A DNA stretch of 49,658 nucleotides from a virus: positions 1-49,658 of the IMG/VR virus record IMGVR_UViG_3300022169_000004; one strand, given 5' to 3'. A program made the translations under genes and the position numbers. The notes beneath the pieces were generated by a model. It did not search any database. It was not told where the DNA came from and worked only from the letters and a program-made list of their open reading frames with translations. Within the stretch, counting starts at the first letter, position 1, and every line of letters begins with the position of its first letter. Shown here piece by piece: positions 13,503 through 23,800 of the stretch.

Positions 13503-15224
13503 ATGAGTGTTAGTAAGTGGAAAAAAGGAGAAGACTATCCAAATTGGGCAGATTCTGAAACATACAAAAAAACAATAAACGGCGGCTATTTATTAGAAGG
13601 TGAAACCCCTAAAGACGCTTATTGGAGAGTTGCAAATACGGTAGCGATGAATTTAGAAAGGCCTCAGCTAGCCGAAACATTTTTTGATTATATATGGAAA
13701 GGTTGGCTATGTTTAGCCTCTCCTGTTCTATCCAATGTTGGCACAAACAGAGGTTTGCCTATTAGTTGTTTTGGTATTGATGTTGCTGACTCTATACATG
13801 ACATAGGCTCTAAGAATCTAGAAATGATGTTGTTGGCTAAGCACGGCGGTGGTGTAGGCATTGGTATTAATCAAATTCGGCCTGCGGGTTCTAATATTAA
13901 AAATAATGGCACATCAGATGGCGTAGTACCGTTTTGCAAAATATATGATTCTAGTATTTTAGCTACAAGCCAAGGATCAGTTAGAAGAGGTGCTGCTAGT
14001 GTTAATATAAACATAGAGCATGGAGACTTTGAAGATTGGCTAGAGATCAGAGAGCCAAGAGGCGATGTTAATCGTCAGTCTTTGAATTTACACCAGTCTG
14101 CTATAGTCGGTGATAAATTTATGCGTAAGCTATTAGATGGCGACAAGGTTGCAAGAAGAAAATGGAGCAAGTTGTTACAGAAGCGTAAAGCTACTGGTGA
14201 GCCTTATATCATGTTTAAAGGCAATGTAAATAAGCAAAATCCTCAGCAGTATAAGGATCTTGGTCTTAAAGTACACATGACAAACATTTGCTCTGAGATT
14301 GTTCTACATACAGACGAAAACCATAGCTTTGTATGTTGTTTGTCTTCTTTGAACCTAGCTAAGTATGATGAATGGAAAGGCACAAACATCATACATGATG
14401 CTACGTGGTTCTTAGACGGCGTCTTAGAAGAGTTTATACAAAAGGCCAAGGGCAAGATCGGGTTTGAAAATTCTGTGCGATCTGCGGAGAAAGGAAGAGC
14501 TTTAGGTTTAGGCGTTCTTGGTTGGCATACATATTTACAAAACAAAGGAATACCTTTTGAAGGATTATTAGCACAATATGAAACTAGAAAGATTTTTAGT
14601 CAAATTAAAATTGAAACTGAAAGAGCGTCTATGGCGCTTGCAGAAACATTTGGTGAGCCACTTTGGTGCGTTGGAACGGGCATGCGAAATACTCATCTAC
14701 GGGCCATTGCTCCTACTGTTAGCAATAGCAAGCTTAGTGGTAACATCAGTCCTGGTATTGAGCCTTGGGCTGCTAATGTATTCACGGAACAAAGTGCGAA
14801 GGGTACGTTCATTCGTAAAAACCCAACTTTAAAGCAAATATTAATAGAAAATAAATTAGATACAGATGAAGTTTGGAATAAAATTTTGGAAGATGGTGGT
14901 TCAATACAGGCTATTGACAAGCTTAATGGTATTTGCCATGGATCGCATGATATACCAGTTAAAGAAATTTTTAAAACGTTTAAGGAAATAAACCAACTTG
15001 AAATAATAAACCAAGCTGGTATACGTCAACAATATATTGACCAGAGTGTTTCGTTGAACTTAGCTTTCCCTGCAGATACTGATCCTAAGTTTATAAACAA
15101 GGTTCATTTAGATGCTTGGAAGAAAGGTATAAAAACTCTATATTATGTTAGAACTGAATCTGTTTTAAGGGGAGATATTGCTGCTAGTGTTACAGATGAG
15201 AACTGTATTAGCTGTGATGGTTAA
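13503..15224 (+). CDS. nrdA: Ribonucleotide reductase large subunit, class I
   Basis: 573 aa from ATG 13503 (an in-frame GTG at 13482 lies within nrdB). Active site: Cys89 (PISCFG), Asn261-Cys263-Glu265 (NICSE), and the Tyr pair in LYYVRTES near the C-terminus that relays the radical. The C-terminal CISC pair re-reduces the active site. The N-terminal ATP-cone regulatory domain is absent, so overall activity is probably not shut off by dATP, as in many phage enzymes. The GGGVGIGINQIRP loop contributes to the specificity region. Its stop shares TTAA with the converging minus-strand gene. Confidence 0.93.
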   Translation: MSVSKWKKGEDYPNWADSETYKKTINGGYLLEGETPKDAYWRVANTVAMNLERPQLAETFFDYIWKGWLCLASPVLSNVGTNRGLPISCFGIDVADSIHDIGSKNLEMMLLAKHGGGVGIGINQIRPAGSNIKNNGTSDGVVPFCKIYDSSILATSQGSVRRGAASVNINIEHGDFEDWLEIREPRGDVNRQSLNLHQSAIVGDKFMRKLLDGDKVARRKWSKLLQKRKATGEPYIMFKGNVNKQNPQQYKDLGLKVHMTNICSEIVLHTDENHSFVCCLSSLNLAKYDEWKGTNIIHDATWFLDGVLEEFIQKAKGKIGFENSVRSAEKGRALGLGVLGWHTYLQNKGIPFEGLLAQYETRKIFSQIKIETERASMALAETFGEPLWCVGTGMRNTHLRAIAPTVSNSKLSGNISPGIEPWAANVFTEQSAKGTFIRKNPTLKQILIENKLDTDEVWNKILEDGGSIQAIDKLNGICHGSHDIPVKEIFKTFKEINQLEIINQAGIRQQYIDQSVSLNLAFPADTDPKFINKVHLDAWKKGIKTLYYVRTESVLRGDIAASVTDENCISCDG

Positions 15225-15496
15225 CGCTTTTTCTTTTTCTTACGGCTAGCACCGCAAGGTGCGCCAGTTGCTACGTTGATCCAGTTTTCTTTTTCAAACC
15301 AATCACGTAATGTAGCACCTTTTTTTCTAGCACCTTTGACATTACTTTTACTAGATCGTTTGTACTTACCAGATGATGCGGCAGATCGTTTAGCTCTAAC
15401 TACAGCTTCACGTTCTGCTTTGCTCATCGACTTTACTTTAGCAGCGGGTAAACAAACTTTTTTGGTGCCACCACCTTTGACTTTACTTTTAGCCAT
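15221..15496 (-). CDS. Very basic DUF5872-like protein
   Basis: 91 aa, with more than a third Lys and Arg and a C-terminal run of six Lys. The core ATLRDWFEKENWINVATGAPCG resembles DUF5872, found in marine phages and giant viruses, whose members carry a W-V/I-x-V...PCG pattern. The role is unknown. The composition suggests nucleic acid binding, perhaps in the virion. It is the last gene of the late arm and its stop overlaps that of nrdA. Confidence 0.6.
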   Translation of the reverse strand: MAKSKVKGGGTKKVCLPAAKVKSMSKAEREAVVRAKRSAASSGKYKRSSKSNVKGARKKGATLRDWFEKENWINVATGAPCGASRKKKKKR

Positions 15497-15512
15497 TTTT
15501 TTATTTGTTTAG

Positions 15513-15893
15513 TTAAAACTTTCTACCAAACGGTTTTTCTCCTTTTTTATACTTTACCTTTTGTGTAGTAACTTCTGGGACTATACTACCGTTTTGCTTG
15601 ACAATGTTTTTGTATGACTTTACACTACCGTCCCTGTATCTTTTTGTAACCTCTTTTTCTATTATTTTATTCCTTGGTGATGTAGGGGTTCTGTATTCTA
15701 TGTCTCTCTCTACAACCTTGCTTAGACCACGAGATGGTCTGTATGTAGCAACAACGGTTTTCCTACCTTGCTCCGTTGAACCAGATTCTTCACTTACAGT
15801 CTTTCTGTATCCCCGGTATTTTTTCTCTTGATTTTCTCTAAAGGAACCAGAAGTATTTTTATTCCTAGAACTTATTTCTTGTATATAAGCCAT
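15513..15893 (-). CDS. Basic hypothetical protein
   Basis: 126 aa, basic, rich in Arg, Lys, Ser and Thr, low in hydrophobic residues and likely disordered or made of extended beta strands. A pattern of short charged repeats (RPSRGLSKVVERDIEYR, then NKIIEKEVTKRYRDGSVK) is visible. No known family. It is separated from the next upstream gene by no gap, since the start is directly beside that stop. Confidence 0.55.
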   Translation of the reverse strand: MAYIQEISSRNKNTSGSFRENQEKKYRGYRKTVSEESGSTEQGRKTVVATYRPSRGLSKVVERDIEYRTPTSPRNKIIEKEVTKRYRDGSVKSYKNIVKQNGSIVPEVTTQKVKYKKGEKPFGRKF

Positions 15894-16088
15894 TTAGTTT
15901 AAGCTTTTTTTGCACTTAGCTTTAGGATTTATTTTGCTTTGAATTGCTTTTGGTAAATCTTTATAGTGAAATAGTTTAACGCTTTCCTCGCTCATTGACT
16001 TGCCAGTCATCATAGTTCCATCGTCATGCTTATGCAGTTTTCCACAGTGCAGCGATCCATTTTTTTTGTAATGTGGTACTCCTTTCAT
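15894..16088 (-). CDS. Small basic phage protein with MTGKSMSEES motif
   Basis: 64 aa. The segment GSLHCGKLHKHDDGTMMTGKSMSEESVKLFH resembles small marine-phage proteins with a PHY...DGxxMTGxxH pattern; function unknown. Two Cys and several His could bind metal. It overlaps the stop of the upstream 47-aa gene by one base, so this group is tightly coupled. Confidence 0.55.
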   Translation of the reverse strand: MKGVPHYKKNGSLHCGKLHKHDDGTMMTGKSMSEESVKLFHYKDLPKAIQSKINPKAKCKKSLN

Positions 16089-16231
16089 TATTTTTTCTTT
16101 TTACTCATTTTACCCGGACCGCCAGCTTTAGTACATTTGACTCCAAATCCTGAGGCATACGCGCTAGGCCATACTTTAAATTTCTTTTTAGCTAAAGCTT
16201 TACATGCTGGTGATATTTTAGTGCTTTTCAT
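16088..16231 (-). CDS. Small basic protein with PSAYASG motif (47 aa)
   Basis: 47 codons plus TAA. The segment KKFKVWPSAYASGFGVKC followed by KAGGPGKMSKKKK matches a short motif (PSAYAN/SG...K) common in marine phage and giant-virus small proteins, including DUF5872-like ones. Very basic. Overlaps of one base with both neighbours support it as a real gene. Confidence 0.6.
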   Translation of the reverse strand: MKSTKISPACKALAKKKFKVWPSAYASGFGVKCTKAGGPGKMSKKKK

Positions 16232-16389
16232 TACTTATATTTTTTAGGAAAAAGTGCATTCATAGCTTTTTGACGGCCTTCGCATCCGCAAGGTATGTTA
16301 AGACCTTCAGACATATACTTAACCGCTTTTTGTATACCTGTAGCCTTAGTAAACTTAGCTACATCATCTCCTAATCCTCTTGATTTCAT
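16231..16389 (-). CDS. Small conserved protein with CGCEGR motif (52 aa)
   Basis: 52 codons plus TAA. It reads GLGDDVAKFTKATGIQKAVK, then IPCGCEGRQKAMNALFP. I know this GLGD...TGI...CGC..R...LN.LFP layout from small Bacteroidetes-phage proteins of unknown role. The Cys pair may bind a metal. It is coupled to the downstream 47-aa gene by a one-base overlap of stop and start. Confidence 0.6.
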   Translation of the reverse strand: MKSRGLGDDVAKFTKATGIQKAVKYMSEGLNIPCGCEGRQKAMNALFPKKYK

Positions 16390-16394
16390 AACTA

Positions 16395-16694
16395 TTAATA
16401 TTTGCCTCTCACCCCTTTAGGTGATGATTTAGTAGATTTACCTTTGCCGCCCCATAATTTTTTGCATGACCAATATCTTGCAGTTAGCTTATCGTTAGCC
16501 GTATCACATTTGTGTCTAGCCTTAAAGCTTTTACGTGCCGCAGCGCTATAGTTGTGCCCATAACCGCTTGCTCCAAAATGAATTAGTTTTTCTTTGCCGT
16601 TTGAACAGCCTTTAACCATCATTTTTTTGCCTGCCTTAGTCGATCTTTTCGGTGTATTGCAAGCCATTTTAGATTTGTCTACCCTAGTGGCCAT
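16395..16694 (-). CDS. Basic Cys-containing protein, RHKC family
   Basis: 99 aa, strongly basic, five Cys. The core ARKSFKARHKCDTANDKLTARYWSCKKLW resembles small proteins of marine phages and giant viruses with an F.ARHKC...YWSC.W pattern; function unknown, probably metal binding. Its start overlaps the end of the spanin gene by 16 bases. Composition again hints at a virion or nucleic-acid role. Confidence 0.6.
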   Translation of the reverse strand: MATRVDKSKMACNTPKRSTKAGKKMMVKGCSNGKEKLIHFGASGYGHNYSAAARKSFKARHKCDTANDKLTARYWSCKKLWGGKGKSTKSSPKGVRGKY

Positions 16695-17185
16695 ATTGAT
16701 TTTTTTATAATTTTAAATGCTATTAAAGCAGCTATTATAAGTAATGCTATACACAACGTTACAAGTAACATTGTTTTTAAATTTTTACTAAGCTGTTCTA
16801 TTATACCTTGCTTTCTTACTACTATTCTTTCAACAGGTATCTCAATCGTTTGTACAATCGTGTCACTCTTGCATTCACCCTCAATATATGTTGTATCACC
16901 AACTCTAATATACTTAATTCTAAGTTTATCCTTATAAATATAAGTTGTATCTGAAGTTGTGTCAATAAACGATGTATCATGTTTAACTGAAGAAGTTATA
17001 ATGTTAAATGTGTCTTTAACTGTATCACGCTTTAAAAGCTGCGGGTATTTAATAGTAAGCTTTTCTATTTTTCGTTCTGCCCTACGCTGTTTGTTTTCTA
17101 GTCTTTTTTCTAAAGAACAAGAATTACAAATAAGTAGTATTAAGAATAAATAGAATAAACTGTTTTTCCTTTTACTTTGTTGCAT
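16679..17185 (-). CDS. Unimolecular spanin candidate
   Basis: 168 aa. The N-terminal signal SLFYLFLILLICNSC has a lipobox-like ending at Cys23 (N-S-C; position -3 is Cys, not the usual Leu). The middle is a Thr/Asp/Lys-rich periplasmic stretch with beta-like repeats (KDTFNIIT, DTSFIDTT, DTTYI). A transmembrane helix at about 138-160 ends in a short basic tail. An outer-membrane lipid anchor plus a C-terminal inner-membrane helix is the u-spanin layout, which fuses the two membranes at the end of lysis. It follows the endolysin gene with a 46-base overlap. Confidence 0.75.
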   Translation of the reverse strand: MQQSKRKNSLFYLFLILLICNSCSLEKRLENKQRRAERKIEKLTIKYPQLLKRDTVKDTFNIITSSVKHDTSFIDTTSDTTYIYKDKLRIKYIRVGDTTYIEGECKSDTIVQTIEIPVERIVVRKQGIIEQLSKNLKTMLLVTLCIALLIIAALIAFKIIKKSIWPLG

Positions 17186-17604
17186 TTTAGTATTTGCTTT
17201 CTGTTACCTCTTGTTTTATAAGAAACGTGTACCCAGTCAGGATTTTCATCTGTTCCAAACTCCCATATAAGTTGGTCAAAATCTAGATTATCTTTTACAA
17301 ACTCAAACATATCAGCGTTTGACATGTTACCATAAGTATCATCAATGTCCATAGCTGCCCCATTATTTGCGCAGTGTTGTGATGATGCTGCACCACCGAT
17401 AGCTATATTAAGTTGTGGACTTCTAAATAGGCTATTGATAGCTATAGGACCTCCTACGTGCTTTCTAAGAGGCTCAAACACCTTCTCACACAGTAGCTTA
17501 ATTTTTTCCATTTGCTCACCGCTAGGAATGTTTTCTATACCTTTCCTTGTAGCTGTGTTGCTTTTGATTACTTCCTTGTAAGAAACATGTTCAGTCACCT
17601 TCAT
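17140..17604 (-). CDS. Endolysin, M15-family D,D- or L,D-peptidase
   Basis: 154 aa from ATG 17604; an earlier start at 17664 would add a 20-residue hydrophobic stretch read through the holin gene, which I reject. Peptidase M15 signature: SLFRSPQLN (58-66), SSQHCANNGAAMDID (74-88, ligands His77 and Asp86), and WVHVSY (124-129, His126). It should cleave peptidoglycan peptide stems. No signal peptide, so it needs the holin to cross the inner membrane. It overlaps the holin gene by 14 bases. Confidence 0.85.
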   Translation of the reverse strand: MKVTEHVSYKEVIKSNTATRKGIENIPSGEQMEKIKLLCEKVFEPLRKHVGGPIAINSLFRSPQLNIAIGGAASSQHCANNGAAMDIDDTYGNMSNADMFEFVKDNLDFDQLIWEFGTDENPDWVHVSYKTRGNRKQILKCNKVKGKTVYSIYS

Positions 17605-17839
17605 TTTTGTTTTCTTTTTTATTATTAAAAATAGCGCCTGCTTCAGCAATGCCAAAAGCACCAAGTGTTACTATAACAAATGAGTTAAATATAGTATCAC
17701 TGTGTACTAATTCTTTACCTAGTATACCGGTAATAATGTCAACCGTTGCAAACACAGACATCACTGCAAATGACAAGAAGCCAACGATGTTTTTTTCGTT
17801 GTACCTATTTCTTGTTTTAAATATATCCCAAAAACTCAT
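17591..17839 (-). CDS. Putative holin, two membrane helices
   Basis: 82 aa. Two hydrophobic segments, about 19-37 (VGFLSFAVMSVFATVDIIT) and about 50-69 (FNSFVIVTLGAFGIAEAGAI), with charged N- and C-terminal tails (NNKKENKNEGD). Length, topology and position directly before the endolysin fit a class II-like holin that forms the inner-membrane lesion. The sequence family is not one I can name. Confidence 0.7.
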   Translation of the reverse strand: MSFWDIFKTRNRYNEKNIVGFLSFAVMSVFATVDIITGILGKELVHSDTIFNSFVIVTLGAFGIAEAGAIFNNKKENKNEGD

Positions 17840-17844
17840 TTTAT

Positions 17845-20800
17845 TTATCTTTTAGTTGCTTTTCTTTCAGTTGCTTTTCTTTCAGTTGCTTTTCTGCGAC
17901 CAACTGGTTCGTCATCTCTTTTTTTGTTTTGCTTATCGGCTTTTGCTTGAGCTTTTACTTGAGCCTTTACTTGCTCAAGTTTTTCATCTTCAATTCCAAC
18001 ATCCCACTTGCTCCAACCTAATATCAAAGCCACTCTTTCCCATGTTCTATTTTCATTATCTAAAGCACCTTGTACGTTTTGAATCTTCCTAATAACCCTG
18101 TCAATAGGTACGTTGGTCGCGGCAGAAACAAGATTTGAAGCAGCATTTAAAGCTGGGTTGTTTATATCAAATCCATACTCTTCCATATACTTTCTGTTGT
18201 ACTTCCAAGTATCTAAAGCGTTTTTAAGTTTACGTGCTTTTGATCCAATTGGTGGAGATAGGTTTAAAGCTTCTACAACAACTGATCCAGAATCAAAGTT
18301 ATAGTCTTTTTCATTTTGCTCCATAAACTCTAGTATTAAGTTTTTAGTAGTTGCAACTATAGCACCAGCCACGCCAGTTCCTCTTAATATAGAGTCAATC
18401 ATACCATTTATAACTCTTTCTTTTTTTATACCAAGCTTTTCTTCTTCTTCGTCATCGTCAAACAACGCAGAGAATAAAGCTGTTTGTAATGTATTAAATA
18501 TTAAGTTTTGTACCGCACCGTAGTAAACTATCTTAGATATATTAGTTTTCCAGTCCCCTCGGCCATTTATAAGATCAAGAGAGGCTTTTTTCATCTCTCT
18601 AGCATATTGTGCCGGAGTATTTGAAAAAGCTAGTATTAAACGGCCAAGCGGCCCAGCTTGTTGCTGAGATACTTTATCAGGTCTTGAAGACTGCTGTGCC
18701 GTCTCCGTTAAAGCTTGGAAATCAGTAAACGCTTTTTCTTGAGCTTCCTTAAGAGATAATCCCGCGTTTTCATAGGATTTTAATCTATTTCGATAAAAAG
18801 TTGAACCACCAATAGCGATAGCAAAGCTATCTGCTATTTGAGTAGGAGTAAAACCTTTTTGAAGTAACCAACTTACAGCAGCTTTTGCTTTATTACTTTT
18901 ACCAGCAATTGCATTCTGTAGTTCAGCTAAGTTTATATCACTTTGTAAACCTGATCGACGTTCTTTTAAGTAATCAGAGTTGAATAAAAAAGTAAAGTCT
19001 GACCAAAACTGTTTTTGATTAGCAAATGATTTAGCAGCAGCTAGCATGTTATTGTCAGACCAATTTATATAGTTTATAGCAGATATAGTTTGAAGCACTG
19101 CTGATCTTGTATTTAAGAACATTACAGTGGCAACAGATGAGTTGATCCAGTTATTAAATTGATTTAACAGTTTGTTTTTTCCAAAACTTCTGTTGCTACC
19201 AGTCTCCATACGGTAAAGCATGTCTTCCATAGCACTTCTAAAACCAGAGCCATACTCAGCTTCTATTTTATTTAAGTTTTGCTCAGAAAATATTTCATCT
19301 TTATTTTTCTTCCAATTAGTGTTCTCTAAAAACTGTTTTCTATTAACTTTTTGAGATATTTCGTAAAGCTCGCTAGCCAAAGTATCGTTAACCCAAGACT
19401 CTCCAGGCTTCTTAAACCCTCCTTCAACACCTGTTATGCTTTTAATTCCATCTGCAAATGCTTTTACATCTGGATTATTAGCAACAAATTTTATAATAGA
19501 TTTAAGCTCTTTTTCGTTTAAACCCTTTGGTTCAAATCCAGCAAGATCATATAAATAAACTCTTATAGCTTGGTCGTAGGTAAAATCCATGTTGGGTATT
19601 ATATCGTAAAGTTTTTTCCTTACAACAGGATGTTTCTTTTTCAACGCTGTATATTTTTTATTTAGCAACTGCCTAGCGGCTGCTAAGTTATTCATCGCAA
19701 CATTAAAAGGATCTATAAGATTATTTTTAAAGAATTTATATTGCTCTTCACCAATCTTGCCAGGGGCTAGAAAAGCATACAAGAGACCAACAAAATCTTC
19801 TGCTGAGGGGGGTATAAAAAATGTTCTACGTTTTTTCTTCTGTGCTTTAGCGGCGGCTTGAGTTTTAGAAAACTTTTTAGATCTATCTACGCCTTTTGTT
19901 ATTTCTAATATTTTATTAAAAACTTGTGAGTTAACAGTTTCAGCTTTTTTATCTTTATTTTTATCTTTAACAAATTCGTTATCATCTACCGCAGATTGAT
20001 TTAGAAAACTATTTAAAGACTTAGTTTCTTTTGCTGGTTGGATAGGTTTTTTTGGTGAACCAGTTCCTTTAGAAAACCTTCGACTCGTTTCGTTAGGGTA
20101 TTCTAACCTATCTTTTGCATTTTGCTTATCTACGATTTGTAATGCTCGAGCTCTACTTAGTTGATCTTTTCTGTTTATTTTTTCTCCTTTAAAAAACTCA
20201 TCTTCAAGCATTAGTCTATTTCTTCTTTCTTCTTCTGTTAAGAAAGCTCTTTCAAAAACGCTTTCAGCTTGAACTTCTCCTGCTACTTTTTTATAAATTT
20301 CAAAGGCTTTTGTATATAAAGGATTGAATTCTTTTGTAAGATTTTCAATTGTGGCTTCAAGCATTTTCTTATCATCTAGCTGCTCTGCGTCTAACGCTTC
20401 AATTTTTAAATCAATAATTCTTTGTCTAAGGTATTCTGCTCTGTCAGTTAAAAACATTTCTGCGGAGGCTCCAGATACAAAATCTTCGTGAAGTTGTATT
20501 ACATGTTGAAGCTCGTGTACTAATGACCCAGTCATAGCAATAACAGGATCATCAGCACCTTCAGTCAAAACAGCATTTGCCAGGCCTTTAATTCCTGATT
20601 TTCTATTATTTAATAACCCCTTAGTTCCAATTACAATAGAACTAATTCTTGGAGCACCTTGTCTATAAACATCAGGATCGCCATAGAATATTGTCGAACC
20701 TTCGCCAACTACATAGTCCTCTGAAAAACGAACATCAATATTCGCTATTGTAGGATAATACTCAAAATATCTTTCTGGCAATAAATCACCTAAAGTTTTA

Positions 20801-23800
20801 ACAATGTCCTTGTCCGGGTTTGTTAAAGATAAAAATGAAGATAAATCTGCAGTAGATGATGACGAAGTTAAAGACTTAATAGCATTTTTTTCAATGCCAT
20901 AAGCAACCGTTTCAACGGCATTGATTATAGTATCTATTTCTGGATTTATTTCGTAACCCCATTTACCGTCGGTTGCTTCTCCTGTCATTGGGTTGATTTC
21001 TCCTGAAGCTACTATTTCCCAACCGGTTTTTTGCTTTATAGTTAAAGCATCAACACCATTTTTATTCATTTTTATAGCCGTACGCTTGTCTCTCTTGTTT
21101 TGCCCGGTTAGGTTAGCATTACGACCTACAACGCTATATCTACGTTTGTTTTTTCGTTTTGTTTCTTCTTTTAATCTTTTATCTATGTAGTTTACTAACA
21201 GCTCATCATAGTTGTTATCCCAATTGTGATTTGCAAAAACTTTATCAAATGCTTTTCTTATTTCTTTTTTACCATCTTTAGGAGTAAGTTCTTTTGTTAA
21301 CTGAGCTACTTTACTTGCGAATGCTTTCTTATCGCTAGGACTAGCATACTTACTCCATCTAACAGATCTTGGATCTCGCTCTAATATTTTTCCAATCTCA
21401 GCTAACGTATTATCAACAACAGTTTTACCTTGTATCTCTAGTATTTCATTATACTTATCTATTAAATCGTAATCTTGTAGAGCTACAATAGTGGCATCAA
21501 AAGCTATTTCAGTAGAAATTCTATTTATTAAAGATTTTTTTCTATTTTCATTTTTTAAAAAGAACTTATTAAATTGCTCTTGCGTAACACTTAGTGGTTC
21601 ATATATATTGTTTCCAGCCGTAAGAGATACTGATTCTTTTACATACTGACCTTTTGCCAATGCCTCTCTTATCGCAGTTGGATTTGCGTTTTTCTTAACT
21701 AATTTTGCAAATATTTTTTCATCCGACTTCATTTCCATTCGAACAAATTCTCTTAGTGGTACTTTTTCTAAGATAACTTCCATGTTGTTGTTTAAGAAGT
21801 CTTTATAAGACTTGCTACCTACCGACCCACCAAGTATTGCTGAAATTTGAGGCTCAATGTCTGAGCGATATTGTTCAATTAATTTTTGTCTAAGTCCAGT
21901 TCTATTAGCTATTCTGTATCCTACTTTGTCTGGTTTCACTTGATCTAAAGCAGTTCCAAAAACTTTTGTTACAGAATGAAATATGCTATTATAAGTTGGG
22001 CTATCTTCTTCTATAATACCTAACTTCTCTCTAAATGTTTTTTCTTCAACCTTAGCTTCTTCCTGCATCTTAATGTCAAGCTGCTCTTCTTGATTTACTT
22101 GATCACTAGCTACTTGCATTGGTTGAGAACCTTCTCTAGATTCATCCAGGCTTCTAGTCGGAACATCAACATCTTCGCTAACAATCTTACCTTGTTTTTT
22201 GTATTCCTTAATAATGTTTGGAATACTATAGCTAGTCAACTCTTTAATAATAAAGCCGCCAAAGTCATCGTTTTTTTCAGGATTAAACCTCATTATAGAT
22301 CTCTCCATTAAGTTTGACTTAACGTCTTCTAAAAACCCGTCGACAACCTGGTCCTCCATTATACCACCTTTATTCCTAAGCTGTTTTTCGATCACGTTGT
22401 GTAGCATGCTACCAGCTACTAATCTTTGGTAGGCCTCTATTAAGTTAAAAGTATCGTATTCATCTTTTGTAGTTCCGTCTGGAACTATTGACTTTATTTG
22501 GTCTCCTATAGGCGCGCCCTTTTTAGAAAACCTTACTTTTTCTGATCTTCTTCTTTTAGTTTCTTTTTTAGATCTTTGGTTAATATAGTTTTCATAATTA
22601 ACATCGACTTCTCTAGCAGTTTTATACTTGTCTTTAAAGAGTTCAGCAAATTCTTTTTTAGTTAAAGCAGCAATGCTACGCATGTCAGTAGCCGCTTGTC
22701 TACGTGGAGAAACCACAGGCTCTTCTTTAGCTTCAACTTTCTTAGTAGCCGGCTTGCGCTGTCTTTTTTGTTTTTGCTTTGTTTCTGGTGTAACAACTTC
22801 AGCTTTAACTGGTTCTTCTTCTTTAGTAACAGTTTCAACTTTTTCTTCTTCTTCTTTAGTAACAGCGGCAACACTTCCTGTTGGAACTATTTCATCTAGC
22901 TGAATATTTATACCACTTACACTACCGCCAGTTGCGGCAATAAACGACTTATGTAGTTTTCCTGATTTAATACTTTTTTGATATTCTTTCATGAAGTTAT
23001 AGACGTCTTGTCCATCTTTAAACTTCAGTTTTTTCATACCAAACATTCTAAACATAGGTGTAAAATAATCACCTAGTTGTTCAAACGTGGTTTCGTTAAA
23101 TTCTATTTCACCATTGTTTATTAAATCACTAAACTGTGTTAAGTATTCATCAGGGTTTTTTTGTAGATAATCTTCACTATAAATTCTTTCACCTTTTTTA
23201 TCTTTAACTTCTATAGTGTCGGTTAGTTTTTTCCGATCAGCAGTGCTAAGTGTACTTAAGAAGCTATTAACAAGCTCTACTTTAGAGTCTATACCTGTTG
23301 CTTCGTTTATGTTTTTAAACACAGAGGTCATTATACCATGCAATAACTCGTGCGATCCAACGTTTACGTCTACTTGGTTTAAAGCAGCAAGCTTGTTTAT
23401 TACTATTTCGCCAGTGCCATCGTCAATAAAACCAGCAACAGTTTCAGTTTCTTCTTTAGTTAAAGAATACTTATCCATTAATTCTTCTGGGGTTAAGTTA
23501 TCTATAACTTTTAAGTTAAAAAACTTAGCATATCGCTTAGCGAAGTCAATGTTTTTGCCAAGCTTTTCGTTAACATAACCTTTCTTTACAGACTCTAATA
23601 AAGCCGCAGATTCTTGTAGGTTAGTGTTTCTACTTTCTATGCCTTCTTTTAAGGACTTTATTTTATCTAAAGTATTTGCTTGTTGTTCTTTTGTAGTTTC
23701 TGTTGGTTGTTGTTCAAACAAAGAGACTTCATTGTTGTACTCCTCTTCCGTAAGAGCTACCTCACCTTTACCGTCTTGTCTGTTTACAGTCCCATATCTT

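Noticed and set aside
16038-16046. DnaA-box-like TTTTCCACA, and another on the minus strand at 41862-41870
   Set aside because: Single matches inside coding genes, far apart and not clustered near AT-rich unwinding DNA; no origin is supported.
22628-22903. Plus-strand and other-frame ORFs over the Lys/Glu/Val-rich part of the giant gene
   Set aside because: Shadow frames of a low-complexity region; they have no start context and the minus-strand gene explains the coding.
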